This document shows positions 15,641 through 25,030 of a DNA stretch of 64,000 bases, piece after piece. The stretch's first letter is position 1, and each line of letters opens with the position of its first letter. The position numbers were made by a program, and so were the translations under genes. The notes beneath the pieces are model-generated. The model did not search any database. It was given only the letters and a program-made list of their open reading frames with translations, and was not told the origin of the DNA. The DNA is taken from positions 2,523,041-2,587,040 of the forward strand of contig NZ_CP087952.1 of assembly GCF_028752835.1 (NCBI RefSeq). Reading direction: 5' to 3'. Origin of the DNA: Desulfosarcina sp. BuS5 (lineage in GTDB: Bacteria > Desulfobacterota > Desulfobacteria > Desulfobacterales > BuS5).

Positions 15641-17896
15641 ATGGATCGCCTTCTAAAAGCATTATTTTTTGGTATAGCAACAGGGCTGTTGGGGCTTTGT
15701 CTCACCCCACTGCTTTTTGGTCTGGAGGAAAATATCGGTCTTGAGTATCTATTTTCGATCAGAGGAAAAAGATATGCTCCCCGTGATGTCATTATTATAA
15801 GCATAGATAAAAATTCCGCCAAAAAATTAAACCTGCCCAATAATCCTGAAAAATGGCCCCGCTCTTTACATGCATCCCTTGTTGATATTTTAACGCAAAA
15901 AGGCGCAGCCCTTATTGCATTTGATGTTTTTTTCGATGAACCTCGTTCCCCGGCCGATGATAATTTATTTGCCTATTCAATAAAAAATGCGAACAACGTT
16001 CTCCTTTTCGAATCTTTGGACAAGGAAACTCTTCCGTTGACAAGCGAACAGGGAGCGCCTTCCGGTCAATTACATGCCGTAACACAAAAGCCGCCGATAC
16101 CTCTCTTTGCAAAATCGGCTCTGGCTGTGGCGCCTTTTGTTTTGCCGAAAGTACCGGTTAAGGTAAGTCAATACTGGACATTTCAAACAAGCGCAGGGGG
16201 GTTGCCAACCTTGCCAATGGTTGCATTTCAATTTTACGCTCTGAAAGTTTATGATGAATTTATCCATTTATTGAAAAAGGCTGACCCTGCCCAAGGAGAA
16301 AAAATCGCATTTCATAATCAAACGGCGTTAATAAATAATAAAGGTCTTTGCGAACTTATCCGGTCAACCAGGGATATTTTTCAAAAAGATCCGTCCATTG
16401 CGAAAAAAATGCTGGATGAGCTTCGTAACTCAAACTTATTATCCGGTGAAGTAAAAAAGAAACAAATTATTAAGGCGCTGATAAAAAATTATCAGGATCC
16501 CCCAAGTCATTTTATCAATTTTTACGGCCCCCCGGGCAGTATACCCACGATTTCCTATTCTGAAGTAATAATGGAACGGGGAAAGCCGGGGGCCAATCAA
16601 AAAAAGGTTATTTTTAAGGGTAAAGCCGTCTTTGTCGGGGTTTCGGAATATTTGCGGCCTGAGCAGGAAGATGGCTTTTATACTGTTTTTTCACAGGCCA
16701 GCGGGGTTGATATCAGCGGGGTTGAGATTGCGGCAACAGCTTTTGCAAACATGCTGGAAGATATGCCTGTCAAGCCGCTCAATTTGCTTTATCATCTTTC
16801 TTTTATCTTTTTTGGTGGAATGTTGCTGGGTTTTTTATCATTTTATTTTACTACCTTTGCCGCTGTAACAAGCATATTTGTTCTAAGTGCCATTTACCTG
16901 ATTTTTGCCCAGTATCAATTCAACAATTTCGGCAATTGGTATCCCCTTGTTATCCCCCTCTTGTTTCTATCTCCGGTTACTATTTTTTCAGCTTTTATCC
17001 GGAAATACCTTGAGGCACACAGGGAACGTAAAAATATCAGAAAAGCGTTTGGATATTATCTCCCTTCCAGGATAGTCGATCAACTTGTGGAAAACAAATC
17101 AGAAATTATCAAAACCGGAGAAATGGTCTCCGGAATTTGCTTATGCACGGATGCGGGACAATATACCACCTTGTCGGAAAGTATGAAACCTGATGAACTG
17201 GGAAGTTATATGAATGAATATTATGAAACTATTTTTGAACCGGTTGTTAAATCAGGCGGACTTATATCAAACATCGTGGGAGATGCCATGCTGTCCATAT
17301 GGGCTGATACCGATCTTGAGCCTGCCCTGATGAATAGGGCCTGCCACACAGCGCTTGATATAGTGCGCAATGTAAACCGTTTTAATAGTGAATCAACTCG
17401 ATTAAAACTTCCCATTCGCATAGGTTTGCATTCCGGGCAAATGATGATAGGCAATATTGGCGCCATCGATCATTATGAGTACCGCCCGGTTGGTGATGTG
17501 ATCAATTCGGCATCCCGGTTAGAGGGGCTTAATAAATACATGGGCACGGAAATACTTGCGTCTGCTGAGAGCCTGTATCAGGTTGATGATTTTTTAGTTA
17601 GAAATCTCGGAGAATTTCTTGTTGTTGGAAAGTCAAAACCGATCATGGTCTATGAATTAATATGCCGGAAGGAAGAGGCAAGCAAACAGCAAAAGGAGCT
17701 TTGTGCAATTTTTGATGAAGCCCTGAATTCTTACAGAAATCAATCATGGAATCAAGCAATTGCAAAATTTCACAATACAGCAAAAATATTTGGAGAAGAT
17801 GGACCTTCCCGTTTTTTTTCAGACCTTTGTGAAAAATATAAAAAAAATCCCCCGGATGAGACCTGGACCGGAATAGTTCGCCTGAATGTAAAATAG
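15641..17896 (+). CDS. CHASE2-domain class III adenylate/guanylate cyclase
   Basis: Membrane receptor cyclase of 751 residues. An N-terminal helix anchors an extracytoplasmic CHASE2 sensor (about 30-390; VIIISIDKNSAKKL, IAFDVFFDEPR, FINFYGPPGSIPT). Three membrane helices follow (about 385-455) and then a cyclase domain (about 490-660). Metal-binding Asp residues are present (LCTDAGQYT, NIVGDAMLS), as are the transition-state Asn and Arg in VINSASRLEG. The Lys normally found in the GGxxxKxxGD segment is Asn here (GGLISNIVGD), so nucleotide specificity or activity is uncertain. No classical ribosome site is seen before the ATG. It is 20 bases upstream of the FecR-barrel gene, suggesting one sensory unit. 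Confidence 0.88.
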   Translation: MDRLLKALFFGIATGLLGLCLTPLLFGLEENIGLEYLFSIRGKRYAPRDVIIISIDKNSAKKLNLPNNPEKWPRSLHASLVDILTQKGAALIAFDVFFDEPRSPADDNLFAYSIKNANNVLLFESLDKETLPLTSEQGAPSGQLHAVTQKPPIPLFAKSALAVAPFVLPKVPVKVSQYWTFQTSAGGLPTLPMVAFQFYALKVYDEFIHLLKKADPAQGEKIAFHNQTALINNKGLCELIRSTRDIFQKDPSIAKKMLDELRNSNLLSGEVKKKQIIKALIKNYQDPPSHFINFYGPPGSIPTISYSEVIMERGKPGANQKKVIFKGKAVFVGVSEYLRPEQEDGFYTVFSQASGVDISGVEIAATAFANMLEDMPVKPLNLLYHLSFIFFGGMLLGFLSFYFTTFAAVTSIFVLSAIYLIFAQYQFNNFGNWYPLVIPLLFLSPVTIFSAFIRKYLEAHRERKNIRKAFGYYLPSRIVDQLVENKSEIIKTGEMVSGICLCTDAGQYTTLSESMKPDELGSYMNEYYETIFEPVVKSGGLISNIVGDAMLSIWADTDLEPALMNRACHTALDIVRNVNRFNSESTRLKLPIRIGLHSGQMMIGNIGAIDHYEYRPVGDVINSASRLEGLNKYMGTEILASAESLYQVDDFLVRNLGEFLVVGKSKPIMVYELICRKEEASKQQKELCAIFDEALNSYRNQSWNQAIAKFHNTAKIFGEDGPSRFFSDLCEKYKKNPPDETWTGIVRLNVK

Positions 17897-17916
17897 TAAA
17901 ATAAAAAGGAAGGTTT

Positions 17917-20900
17917 ATGAAAAAATTGCCTTTATATTTCCAAAGGCTCACCACCCTAATCGGTATCCTGATGGTATTTTACTTACCAGTCAACGTGTCT
18001 GCCCAGAATGACGAAAAATGGGTGGCAAAGGTTGTATCTGTGCAGGGCAGCGTTCTGTCGCGCAGAGTCGGTGAAGATAATTGGGTAAAGGTTAGATTGA
18101 ACGATACCTATGGCTTTGGTGATATGCTTAAGGTGCAGGAGAAAAGCCGTGCAGGCATTATGCTTTGCAATGATATCATTCTCCGCCTTGATCAGCGGAC
18201 AACCATAACCCTTTTGGAGTCAGAAAAAGGAGATTCCACCTCTTTGATTGAGCTGTTAAAAGGGGCTGCTCATTTTTTCAGCCGTTCCCTGCAACAGCTT
18301 AGGGTCAATACGCCGTTTGTCAATGCTGCTGTTGACGGAACAGAATTTTTTATCAAGGTTGAAGAAGAGCAGACTTTGTTGTCGGTATTTGCAGGGCAGG
18401 TATCTGCAACAAATAAAAAAGGCCGGCTTCTCCTTGCGGATGGCCAATCGGCAATCGCCATGGCCGGGCATTCCCCGGTGCTGCGTATGTATCTGCACCC
18501 CAGGGACGCTGTCCGTTGGGTCCTTTATTATCCGGCTATTTTATATTATCACCCGGCTGATTTTACAAACGGCGTTGACAACGGTTGGCAAGCAATGGTT
18601 CGGGAATCCATAGAATTTTACCGGGCTGGAGACCTGGAAAAGGCCTTTTCAAGCCTGACCAAGGTGCCTGACGATATCTCCGACCCGCGGTATTATAACT
18701 ACCTGGCCGGTTTGCTGCTTACTGTGGGACGCGTAGATGAAGCTTCTTTCAACATAGAAAAAGCGTTAAGTATTGATTCCGGCAACAGCTATTCGTTTCT
18801 CCTCAAGTCGATCATCGCGTTAGCCCAAAATCAAAAGGATACAGCCCTTGGGCTGGCCCGAAAATCGGTGGAGCTGGATCCAGGCTCCTCCCCTGCCCTT
18901 ATTGCGCTCTCTTTTACTGAGCAGGCCCATTTCAAACTTCAAAGCGCATTAAACAGTATAAAAAAGGCCATACAACTCGATCCGGAAAATGGGCAGTCAT
19001 GGTCACGGTTGTCCGAACTCCGGTTGTCAGTGGGAGATATAGATGGCGCCCTTGATGCTGCCCGGGAAGCTATGCTCCTTAACCCCGACCAGACACGCAC
19101 CCAAACTGTTTGGGGCTTTGCCTGCCTTGCCATGATAAATATAAAAGATGCAAAAAAAGCATTTAAAAAAGCAATCAGGCTGGATCAGGCAGCACCCCTT
19201 CCCAGGCTGGGGCTTGGTCTGGCAAAGATTCGGGAGGGTGACTTAAAGGGAGGCCGCAGGGAAATTGAAATTGCGACAAGTCTTGACCCTAACAACTCAC
19301 TTATCCGCAGTTATATGGGCAAGGCCTACTATGAAGAAAAACGGAATAAGCTGGCCATGAGGCAGCTATCCATTGCAAAAAAACTTGATCCCGGGGATCC
19401 AACCCCATACTTCTATGATGCCATCCAAAAACAGACCATGAATCGCCCTGTAGAAGCTTTGCAGGATCTGCAAAAATCGATCGAATTAAACGACAACCGG
19501 GCTGTATATCGTTCGCGTCTTTTGCTGGATCAGGATCTGGCCGCACGGAGCGCCGGCCTTGCCCGAATCTATAATGATCTCGGATTTCAGCAACTGGCTT
19601 TAGTGGAAGGCTGGAAATCTCTCAATACCGACCCGGGCAATTATTCTGCACACCGATTCCTGGCTGATTCATACTCTGCCCTGCCGCGGCATGAAATTGC
19701 AAGAAGCAGTGAAATTTTGCAGTCCCAACTGTTGCAGCCGGTCAATATTACCCCGGTCCCACCCCAACTGGCCGAGGCGGGTCTGCAAATTTTGGAAGGG
19801 ACCGGGCCTGCAGCCCCATCCTTTAACGAATTTATGCCGCTTTTTAACCGAAACCGGTTTTCGCTGCAAGCCAGTGGTGTTACAGGGAAAAATAATACCC
19901 TGGGGGACGAAACGATACTGTCAGGAGTCTGGGGAAAGGGTTCATACAGCATTGGCCGTTTTCATTACAAAACCGATGGATTCCGGCAGAACAACGATTT
20001 AAAGCAGGAAATTTACAATGCATTTATCCAGGCCAGAATTAACCATAAAACAAGTGTACAGGCGGAACTCAGAAATACGGAGACTGAAAACGGCGATCTT
20101 GGCCTCCGCTTTGATCCGGCTTTTTCAAATGATTTCCATGAGGAACAAAGAGTTAAAATCTTGCGGCTCGGTTTTAAGCATACCTTGTCCCCCCGATCTG
20201 ATTTTGTTGGTTCTTTTATTTACCAGGATCTGGATCATGATCAAAATGACCACTATCCATCAGCCAAATTTACAGGATATGATTATGATGCTGAAAAACG
20301 CTGGGATGGCTATAATTTTGAGCTGCAGTATCTTTTTAAATCGGCAAGATTCAAGCTTACCAGCGGAATCGGCCATATTGAGCAGGACTTCAAAGATAAA
20401 ATTATGGTAGATTTGCTGCCATGGATCATAGAACCCCCTCCTCTCCCTCCTCCCTTGCCTCCTCTGCCCCCATTTGAATTTGATCCGCCTCCTTCCATCA
20501 AAGAAGAAGATGATGTTTTTCGCAGAACAAATATATATACGTATTCACAGATCAATCTTTGCCCGGAACTAACCTTGACAGCCGGGTTAAGCGCCGATTT
20601 TCTTGAGCGCGGAGAACAGGTGGAGCGCGATCAGCTCAATCCCAAAATCGGTCTGACCTGGCAGCTTTTTCAGGCAACCACGATAAGAATGGCGGCTTTT
20701 CGGGAACTCGGCAGTTGGGAATATATGGATCAGACCATCGAACCTACCCAGGTAGCAGGTTTTAACCAGTTTTATGATGATAATAATGGCACCGATTCTT
20801 GGCGCTATGGCGCCGCTGTTGATCATAAATTTTCTTTGGACATATTCGGCGGCATTGAGTATGCTGAAAGAAAACTAAAAGTTCCCCTGCTTATCGACCC

Positions 20901-21366
20901 CGACACAAACGCCAATCGGTTCGACTGGAAAGAAGAATTCGGCCGGGGCTATCTTTACTGGGCGCTCAATCCATTGCTGGCATTAAGCGCGGAATACCAA
21001 TACGAAAGGTTTGACAGAAAAACCGATGAATTCAGACTTGGAATACTTGATGCCAAAACCCACCGAATACCTTTAGGCTTTTATTTTTTTCATCCATCAG
21101 GGATAACTGCCCGTTTCAAAGGGACTTATTTCAGGCAAACTGGAAAATTTAAACAACACAATTCAGATGCTGTTTTTAATGGCAAGGATAGGTTTTGGGT
21201 GTTTGATACGGCCGTCAGTTATCGGCTGCCCCGGCGGCTCGGCCTGTTCAGACTGGGGATCAAAAATCTATTCGATAAAAAGTTTAATTTTCAGGATACG
21301 GATCCTCTCAACCCGATGATTATTCCGGAGCGCTTTATCTTTGTAAAGCTTTCACTGACCTTTTAA
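17917..21366 (+). CDS. FecR domain, TPR array and C-terminal outer-membrane beta-barrel fusion protein
   Basis: A secreted 1149-residue protein with a signal peptide (1-29, ending NVSA). A FecR domain follows (about 35-190; VVSVQGSVLSRR, VNTPFVNAAVDGTEF), then at least eight TPR-like repeats (about 230-610; for example AIQLDPENGQSWSRLSELRL). A C-terminal barrel (about 650-1149) has alternating strands and ends FVKLSLTF with the terminal Phe expected for outer-membrane insertion. A proline-rich loop (PPPLPPPLPPLPP) interrupts the barrel. AAAAGGAAGG precedes the ATG. Pairing with the CHASE2 cyclase suggests an envelope sensor feeding a cyclic nucleotide signal; this is inference. Confidence 0.82.
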   Translation: MKKLPLYFQRLTTLIGILMVFYLPVNVSAQNDEKWVAKVVSVQGSVLSRRVGEDNWVKVRLNDTYGFGDMLKVQEKSRAGIMLCNDIILRLDQRTTITLLESEKGDSTSLIELLKGAAHFFSRSLQQLRVNTPFVNAAVDGTEFFIKVEEEQTLLSVFAGQVSATNKKGRLLLADGQSAIAMAGHSPVLRMYLHPRDAVRWVLYYPAILYYHPADFTNGVDNGWQAMVRESIEFYRAGDLEKAFSSLTKVPDDISDPRYYNYLAGLLLTVGRVDEASFNIEKALSIDSGNSYSFLLKSIIALAQNQKDTALGLARKSVELDPGSSPALIALSFTEQAHFKLQSALNSIKKAIQLDPENGQSWSRLSELRLSVGDIDGALDAAREAMLLNPDQTRTQTVWGFACLAMINIKDAKKAFKKAIRLDQAAPLPRLGLGLAKIREGDLKGGRREIEIATSLDPNNSLIRSYMGKAYYEEKRNKLAMRQLSIAKKLDPGDPTPYFYDAIQKQTMNRPVEALQDLQKSIELNDNRAVYRSRLLLDQDLAARSAGLARIYNDLGFQQLALVEGWKSLNTDPGNYSAHRFLADSYSALPRHEIARSSEILQSQLLQPVNITPVPPQLAEAGLQILEGTGPAAPSFNEFMPLFNRNRFSLQASGVTGKNNTLGDETILSGVWGKGSYSIGRFHYKTDGFRQNNDLKQEIYNAFIQARINHKTSVQAELRNTETENGDLGLRFDPAFSNDFHEEQRVKILRLGFKHTLSPRSDFVGSFIYQDLDHDQNDHYPSAKFTGYDYDAEKRWDGYNFELQYLFKSARFKLTSGIGHIEQDFKDKIMVDLLPWIIEPPPLPPPLPPLPPFEFDPPPSIKEEDDVFRRTNIYTYSQINLCPELTLTAGLSADFLERGEQVERDQLNPKIGLTWQLFQATTIRMAAFRELGSWEYMDQTIEPTQVAGFNQFYDDNNGTDSWRYGAAVDHKFSLDIFGGIEYAERKLKVPLLIDPDTNANRFDWKEEFGRGYLYWALNPLLALSAEYQYERFDRKTDEFRLGILDAKTHRIPLGFYFFHPSGITARFKGTYFRQTGKFKQHNSDAVFNGKDRFWVFDTAVSYRLPRRLGLFRLGIKNLFDKKFNFQDTDPLNPMIIPERFIFVKLSLTF

Positions 21367-21537
21367 TTTCGTAAGCGTGAATAAAGAATGCCCAACAACA
21401 GTCCGTAAAAAACGAGGGTTAAAGGAGGTGATAATCTGAATCAGTAAGGCGTTTCAAATGTAAAAGCATTCAAGTGAAAATCTATAATAAGAGTATACAT
21501 TAATAAATTATAATATATCACAAAAAGGAGAAAGATA
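21367..21537 (+). promoter_or_regulatory. Leader region with a free-standing perfect Shine-Dalgarno sequence
   Basis: The spacer between the FecR gene and the next gene holds AAAGGAGGTGAT at about 21420, a full match to the 16S rRNA 3' end complement, yet no ATG/GTG/TTG frame of useful length follows it. A second site (AAAAAGGAGAAAGATA) serves the gene at 21538. The first may mark a lost small gene. Confidence 0.4.
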
Positions 21538-21921
21538 ATGGAGAAAGCCATAAAACGTTACAAATATTCATTGATAGCCTGCATAGTTATAATCCTCCTG
21601 CTCCTGTTCTGGATTATGACTTCGGGACAGTTGGGCTCCTTGCATAACACAGCGGAAAACGCCTTAGAAGGAGCGGTGGGAAGCATTGCTTTTAATAAAG
21701 ACGGAAATCTTGCTTTAGTCGATAATAAAGGCGAGCCATTAAATCCAATAGACTTACCCCTTAAATTAAGAGGCGGCGAGTTAAAATTTATGACCACTAT
21801 ATCCATGTTTGGAGTTAAAGGATCACCCCTGAGAATTGTTATACATATGGGAAGGTCGACATATGCTTTCTGCATAGACGATGCTACCGGCGAATGGTTG
21901 CCTTATGGTGCTTGCGACTAA
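21538..21921 (+). CDS. Uncharacterised single-pass membrane protein
   Basis: 127 residues: a short basic cytoplasmic start (KRYKYS), one membrane helix (residues about 10-28, LIACIVIILLLLFWIM) and a small exported beta-rich domain with GSIAFNKDGNLALVDNKGEP and a closing FCIDDATGEWLPYGACD holding two Cys. I do not recognise the family. AAAAAGGAG is well placed before the ATG. It follows the FecR-barrel gene and may belong with it, but there are 171 bases between them. Confidence 0.7.
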   Translation: MEKAIKRYKYSLIACIVIILLLLFWIMTSGQLGSLHNTAENALEGAVGSIAFNKDGNLALVDNKGEPLNPIDLPLKLRGGELKFMTTISMFGVKGSPLRIVIHMGRSTYAFCIDDATGEWLPYGACD

Positions 21922-22003
21922 GGCAACCTTCCCTTGGGTGGCATAGGTGAATTTGTGTGCCACCTCCCATAGCTTTTCAGATAATAATTAATTTCACAAA
22001 GTA

Positions 22004-22054
22004 AGAAAAAAACCTGCGGTAGGCTTACTGGTAGTACGTCGACCGCAGGTTTTT
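22004..22054. terminator. Bidirectional hairpin terminator
   Basis: Arms AAACCTGCGGT (22010-22020) and ACCGCAGGTTT (22042-22052) are preceded by an A-run and followed by a T-run, with a 21-base loop. It lies between the convergent membrane-protein gene and the sigma-54 activator gene and can stop both. Confidence 0.8.
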
Positions 22055-22092
22055 ACCGAGCCCCTGGTGGATATTATCATCCAGGCGGGAAT

Positions 22093-23619
22093 TTATAATT
22101 TTATGTTGTAACGCACTATCTTGTTAAGCAGACCCTGGCGGGTCAGACCAAGAAGACCGGCAGCCCTGGAACGATTGCCCGCTGTCTCACGGAGAGCTTC
22201 ACTGACCATCTGCTGCTCGATTAGTTCAGTGACCTCTTTTAATTTTTTATCGCCTGGCGCTATGAAAACAGGAATTTCCTTTGGGTTGTTTATCTTTACG
22301 GATAAAAACTCTTCTCGAATCTCCCCCTCTTTTCCAGCCAGGATCAAGGCGCGTTCGATTTCGTTTTGAAGCTCTCTAATATTGCCGGGCCAGTCAAACC
22401 GGGCCAAAAGTTCCATTGCCCGGGGCGTTAAGCGGGCACCTGGTATCTTTAATTTTGTAGAAAATTTTTTAAGAAAATAATCCGCAAGCAGGGGAATATC
22501 CTCTCTTCTATCCCGCAAAGGAGGGAGCGTTATTGGAAATACATTGATTCGATAAAAAAGATCCGTGCGGAAATTACCTTTTTTTACTTCTTCTTCCAGG
22601 TTGCGATTGGTGGCAGCAATAAGGCGCACATCCACCTTAAGAGTGCGGCTTCCTCCAACTGGTCTAAATTCTCCTTCCTGGAGGACCCTGAGAAGTTTAA
22701 CCTGCATGGCTGCAGGCATATCCCCAATTTCATCAAGAAAGATGGTCCCTCCGTTTGCCAACCTGAAAAGCCCTTTTTTGTCGGTAACCGCACCGGTAAA
22801 GGCTCCCTTGACATGGCCGAAGAGCTCGCTTTCCAGAAGATTTTCAGAAAGAGCGCCACAGTTTTCTACCAGAAAAGGATTTTCCTTTAAATGACCATTA
22901 AAATGGATCGCCTTGGCAAAAATCTCTTTACCGGTGCCGGTCTCTCCCTGGATTAATACCGGGGTTTCTGTATCGATAACTTTTTCCAAAAGGGTAAAGG
23001 CCCGGCGCATTGCCGTGCTGGAACCGATGATCCCCTGAAGATTAAAACGATCCTGTGCCTCTGATTTAAGCCGTCTATTCTCCTGCTCCAAAGAACAGGC
23101 ATACTGTTTTAGTTCTCCATAAAACTGGGCGTTTTCAATCGCGATGGCGATTGTTCCGGAAAGGATCTCCAGTAACCTTTCCTCCTTTTTCGTAAACTCT
23201 CCCTTAAGTTTATTTAATACATATAACACCCCAATCAAGCCTTTCCGCGTCCGCAAAGGAAGGCAGATCATAGAGCGGGTTACAAAGTTTCCCTTCAGAT
23301 CTACCCCTTTAAAGAATCTGTCATCCCGTGATGTATCAGGTATTATTACCGGCTCTCTTTTGCGCAGCACCCATCCGGCCACTCCCAGATGATCCGGAAA
23401 CCGCATTTTCTGTATCCCTTTTTTTTCCCCGTTTCTTTCCTCCTCCACGGTACGGATAAAGTAAAATTCTTTATTTTCAGGATCATGAATGGCTATGGAT
23501 GCGCCTTCTATATGGAAAACAGCCTTAATTCTGCTAAGAATACTTTTAAGCATTTCATCCAGATCCCGAATGGCATGAATAGAGGTAGAGACCTCGTAAA
23601 GCAGCGTAATATCTTCCAA
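22093..23619 (-). CDS. Sigma-54-dependent transcriptional activator, GAF-AAA+-Fis
   Basis: Bacterial enhancer-binding protein of 508 residues. An N-terminal GAF sensor (about 1-165) is followed by a short coiled linker and an AAA+ sigma-54 interaction domain with Walker A GETGTGKE, the sigma-54 contact loop GAFTGA, Walker B GTIFLDEIGDMP and the R-finger region. A Fis-type helix-turn-helix at the end reads RSRAAGLLGLTRQGLLNKI. There is no receiver domain, so it is probably ligand- or redox-gated through GAF. Start is TTG at 23619 with GGAGAA upstream. It is divergent from a strong sigma-54 promoter at 23872 and is the obvious regulator of the protease operon. Confidence 0.92.
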   Translation of the reverse strand: MEDITLLYEVSTSIHAIRDLDEMLKSILSRIKAVFHIEGASIAIHDPENKEFYFIRTVEEERNGEKKGIQKMRFPDHLGVAGWVLRKREPVIIPDTSRDDRFFKGVDLKGNFVTRSMICLPLRTRKGLIGVLYVLNKLKGEFTKKEERLLEILSGTIAIAIENAQFYGELKQYACSLEQENRRLKSEAQDRFNLQGIIGSSTAMRRAFTLLEKVIDTETPVLIQGETGTGKEIFAKAIHFNGHLKENPFLVENCGALSENLLESELFGHVKGAFTGAVTDKKGLFRLANGGTIFLDEIGDMPAAMQVKLLRVLQEGEFRPVGGSRTLKVDVRLIAATNRNLEEEVKKGNFRTDLFYRINVFPITLPPLRDRREDIPLLADYFLKKFSTKLKIPGARLTPRAMELLARFDWPGNIRELQNEIERALILAGKEGEIREEFLSVKINNPKEIPVFIAPGDKKLKEVTELIEQQMVSEALRETAGNRSRAAGLLGLTRQGLLNKIVRYNIKL

Positions 23620-23871
23620 TGTTCTTCTCCAGTCACAATCTTGTTTGCTGTCAATCTATATCCATATTTACAATCATAAAATTTATATGGCGAAAAACCT
23701 TATATGTCAAGCAAGTTAACAGTTGGAATTATATATGCATATCAAGTTTACAGCAAACATGCTCTCCACATTTTTAAACCGTAAACCAAACACGTTTTTC
23801 ATTCTACCCTTATCCTTTTAAATCAATTTATTATGGCCTCACGAGCAAAATAATTTCTCTTTTCTGTGTTG

Positions 23872-23887
23872 TGGCACAACTTGTGCA
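23872..23887 (+). promoter_or_regulatory. Sigma-54 promoter of the protease operon
   Basis: TGGCACAACTTGTGCA shows the -24 GG and -12 GC elements separated by exactly ten bases, with the full TGGCAC box. Transcription would begin near 23899, about 145 bases before the protease ATG. The divergent neighbour encodes a sigma-54 activator. A spaced palindrome CCATAT...ATATGG at 23662-23690, about 200 bases upstream, is a possible enhancer site. Confidence 0.8.
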
Positions 23888-23955
23888 AAAAAGATTACTA
23901 AACAACAAAACAATACTTCAACCGACATAAAGAAGAAGGAGGTGATTGTGTTAAC

Positions 23956-23988
23956 ATGAATAGCAGCTTTTTGAAAAAAAAAGGGTAA
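23956..23988 (+). CDS. Possible 10-codon leader peptide
   Basis: ATG at 23956 encodes MNSSFLKKKG and a stop. It is preceded by AAGGAGGTGATTGTG, an exceptionally strong ribosome site, in the 5' leader of the sigma-54 transcript and upstream of the protease gene, which has its own AAAGGAGGTG. An overlapping GTG start would give only three residues. It may be a regulatory leader or fortuitous; confidence is low. Confidence 0.3.
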   Translation: MNSSFLKKKG

Positions 23989-24044
23989 ATAAGAGGGTTT
24001 ATTTAAAACATTTCAACCTGTTAAAAAAAAAAGGAGGTGAAAAC

Positions 24045-24992
24045 ATGACCGAAGAAAAATTTCAAATCATGTTATCCAAAGTGGAGGAAGTCAAAGAAAA
24101 AAATGAAGGACTGCTGTTCACTCTTCCCAATGTAGTTGGAGTGGGAATCGGATTAAAGGAGGTAAAAGGCAAGGAAACTAAGGAAATTGTTTTAAGTACT
24201 TATGTGGAAAAAAAGCTTTCCAGGGACAAACTTGGAGCAAACGAACTGGTTCCTGATACCTTTTCTATACCCAAGACTTCAGAAACAATAAAAACAGATG
24301 TACGCCAGGTAGGCAAAATTGAAGCTCTCGCTTTCACAGCAAATATAAGGCCAGCCAAGCCAGGCTATAGTATCGGGCACCACCTGATCACGGCCGGGAC
24401 GTTTGGCTGTTTAGTAAGGGATGTTTGCCCTCCCTGCCGGATTCATATTCTGAGTAATAATCATGTGCTGGCTAATTCAAATGCAGCAGGAATAGGCGAT
24501 CCGATTCTGCAGCCTGGACGTCATGATGGCGGCAGATATCCGGCAAATATGCTGGCAAGGCTATCGCGGTTTATACCCATTGCCTATGGCAGCATAGCTC
24601 AATACAATCTCGTGGACGCAGCTCTGGCACTACCAACGAATCAGAGAAAGGTGATCTCCTCAATTGTGGGGTTGGGTATCCCTAAGGGCACAGTGGAAGC
24701 TACATTGGGAATGGAGGTTATTAAAAGTGGCCGGACTACAGAAATCACAAAGGGCAAGGTTATCGGTATGGATGCAACCGTTGCAGTTCATTATGGCAGC
24801 GGAATAGCTTATTTCCGTAATCAGATCATGACTACCAACATGTCGCAGGGAGGTGACTCAGGATCTTTGCTGATGAGCCAGGCCGGGCACGAAGCAACAG
24901 GTTTGCTGTTCGCCGGTTCAAGCACAGTAACCGTTCATAACAATATTAAGAATGTTCTTATGGCTCTGGGTGTCGAAATTGTCACCCCTTAA
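24045..24992 (+). CDS. Trypsin-like serine protease with N-terminal accessory domain (Nal1-like)
   Basis: 315 residues, no signal peptide, so probably cytoplasmic. Residues 1-75 form a small alpha/beta domain (LPNVVGVGIGLKEV, IVLSTYVEKK). The rest is a chymotrypsin-fold protease with His in ILSNNHVLA, Asp in NLVDAALA and Ser in SQGGDSGSLL, plus CxxxCPPC-like cysteines (RDVCPPCRI). The best general match I know is the Nal1-like putative serine protease group. AAAGGAGGTG precedes the ATG. First gene of a three-gene operon under sigma-54 control; substrate unknown. Confidence 0.82.
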   Translation: MTEEKFQIMLSKVEEVKEKNEGLLFTLPNVVGVGIGLKEVKGKETKEIVLSTYVEKKLSRDKLGANELVPDTFSIPKTSETIKTDVRQVGKIEALAFTANIRPAKPGYSIGHHLITAGTFGCLVRDVCPPCRIHILSNNHVLANSNAAGIGDPILQPGRHDGGRYPANMLARLSRFIPIAYGSIAQYNLVDAALALPTNQRKVISSIVGLGIPKGTVEATLGMEVIKSGRTTEITKGKVIGMDATVAVHYGSGIAYFRNQIMTTNMSQGGDSGSLLMSQAGHEATGLLFAGSSTVTVHNNIKNVLMALGVEIVTP

Positions 24993-25030
24993 ACTTAAAT
25001 TAAATTGTTTTAAATAAAAAGGAGGGCGTA

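Noticed and set aside
21935-21967. GGTGGCA/TGCCACC hairpin as a terminator
   Set aside because: No T-run follows; a much better terminator lies at 22004-22054.
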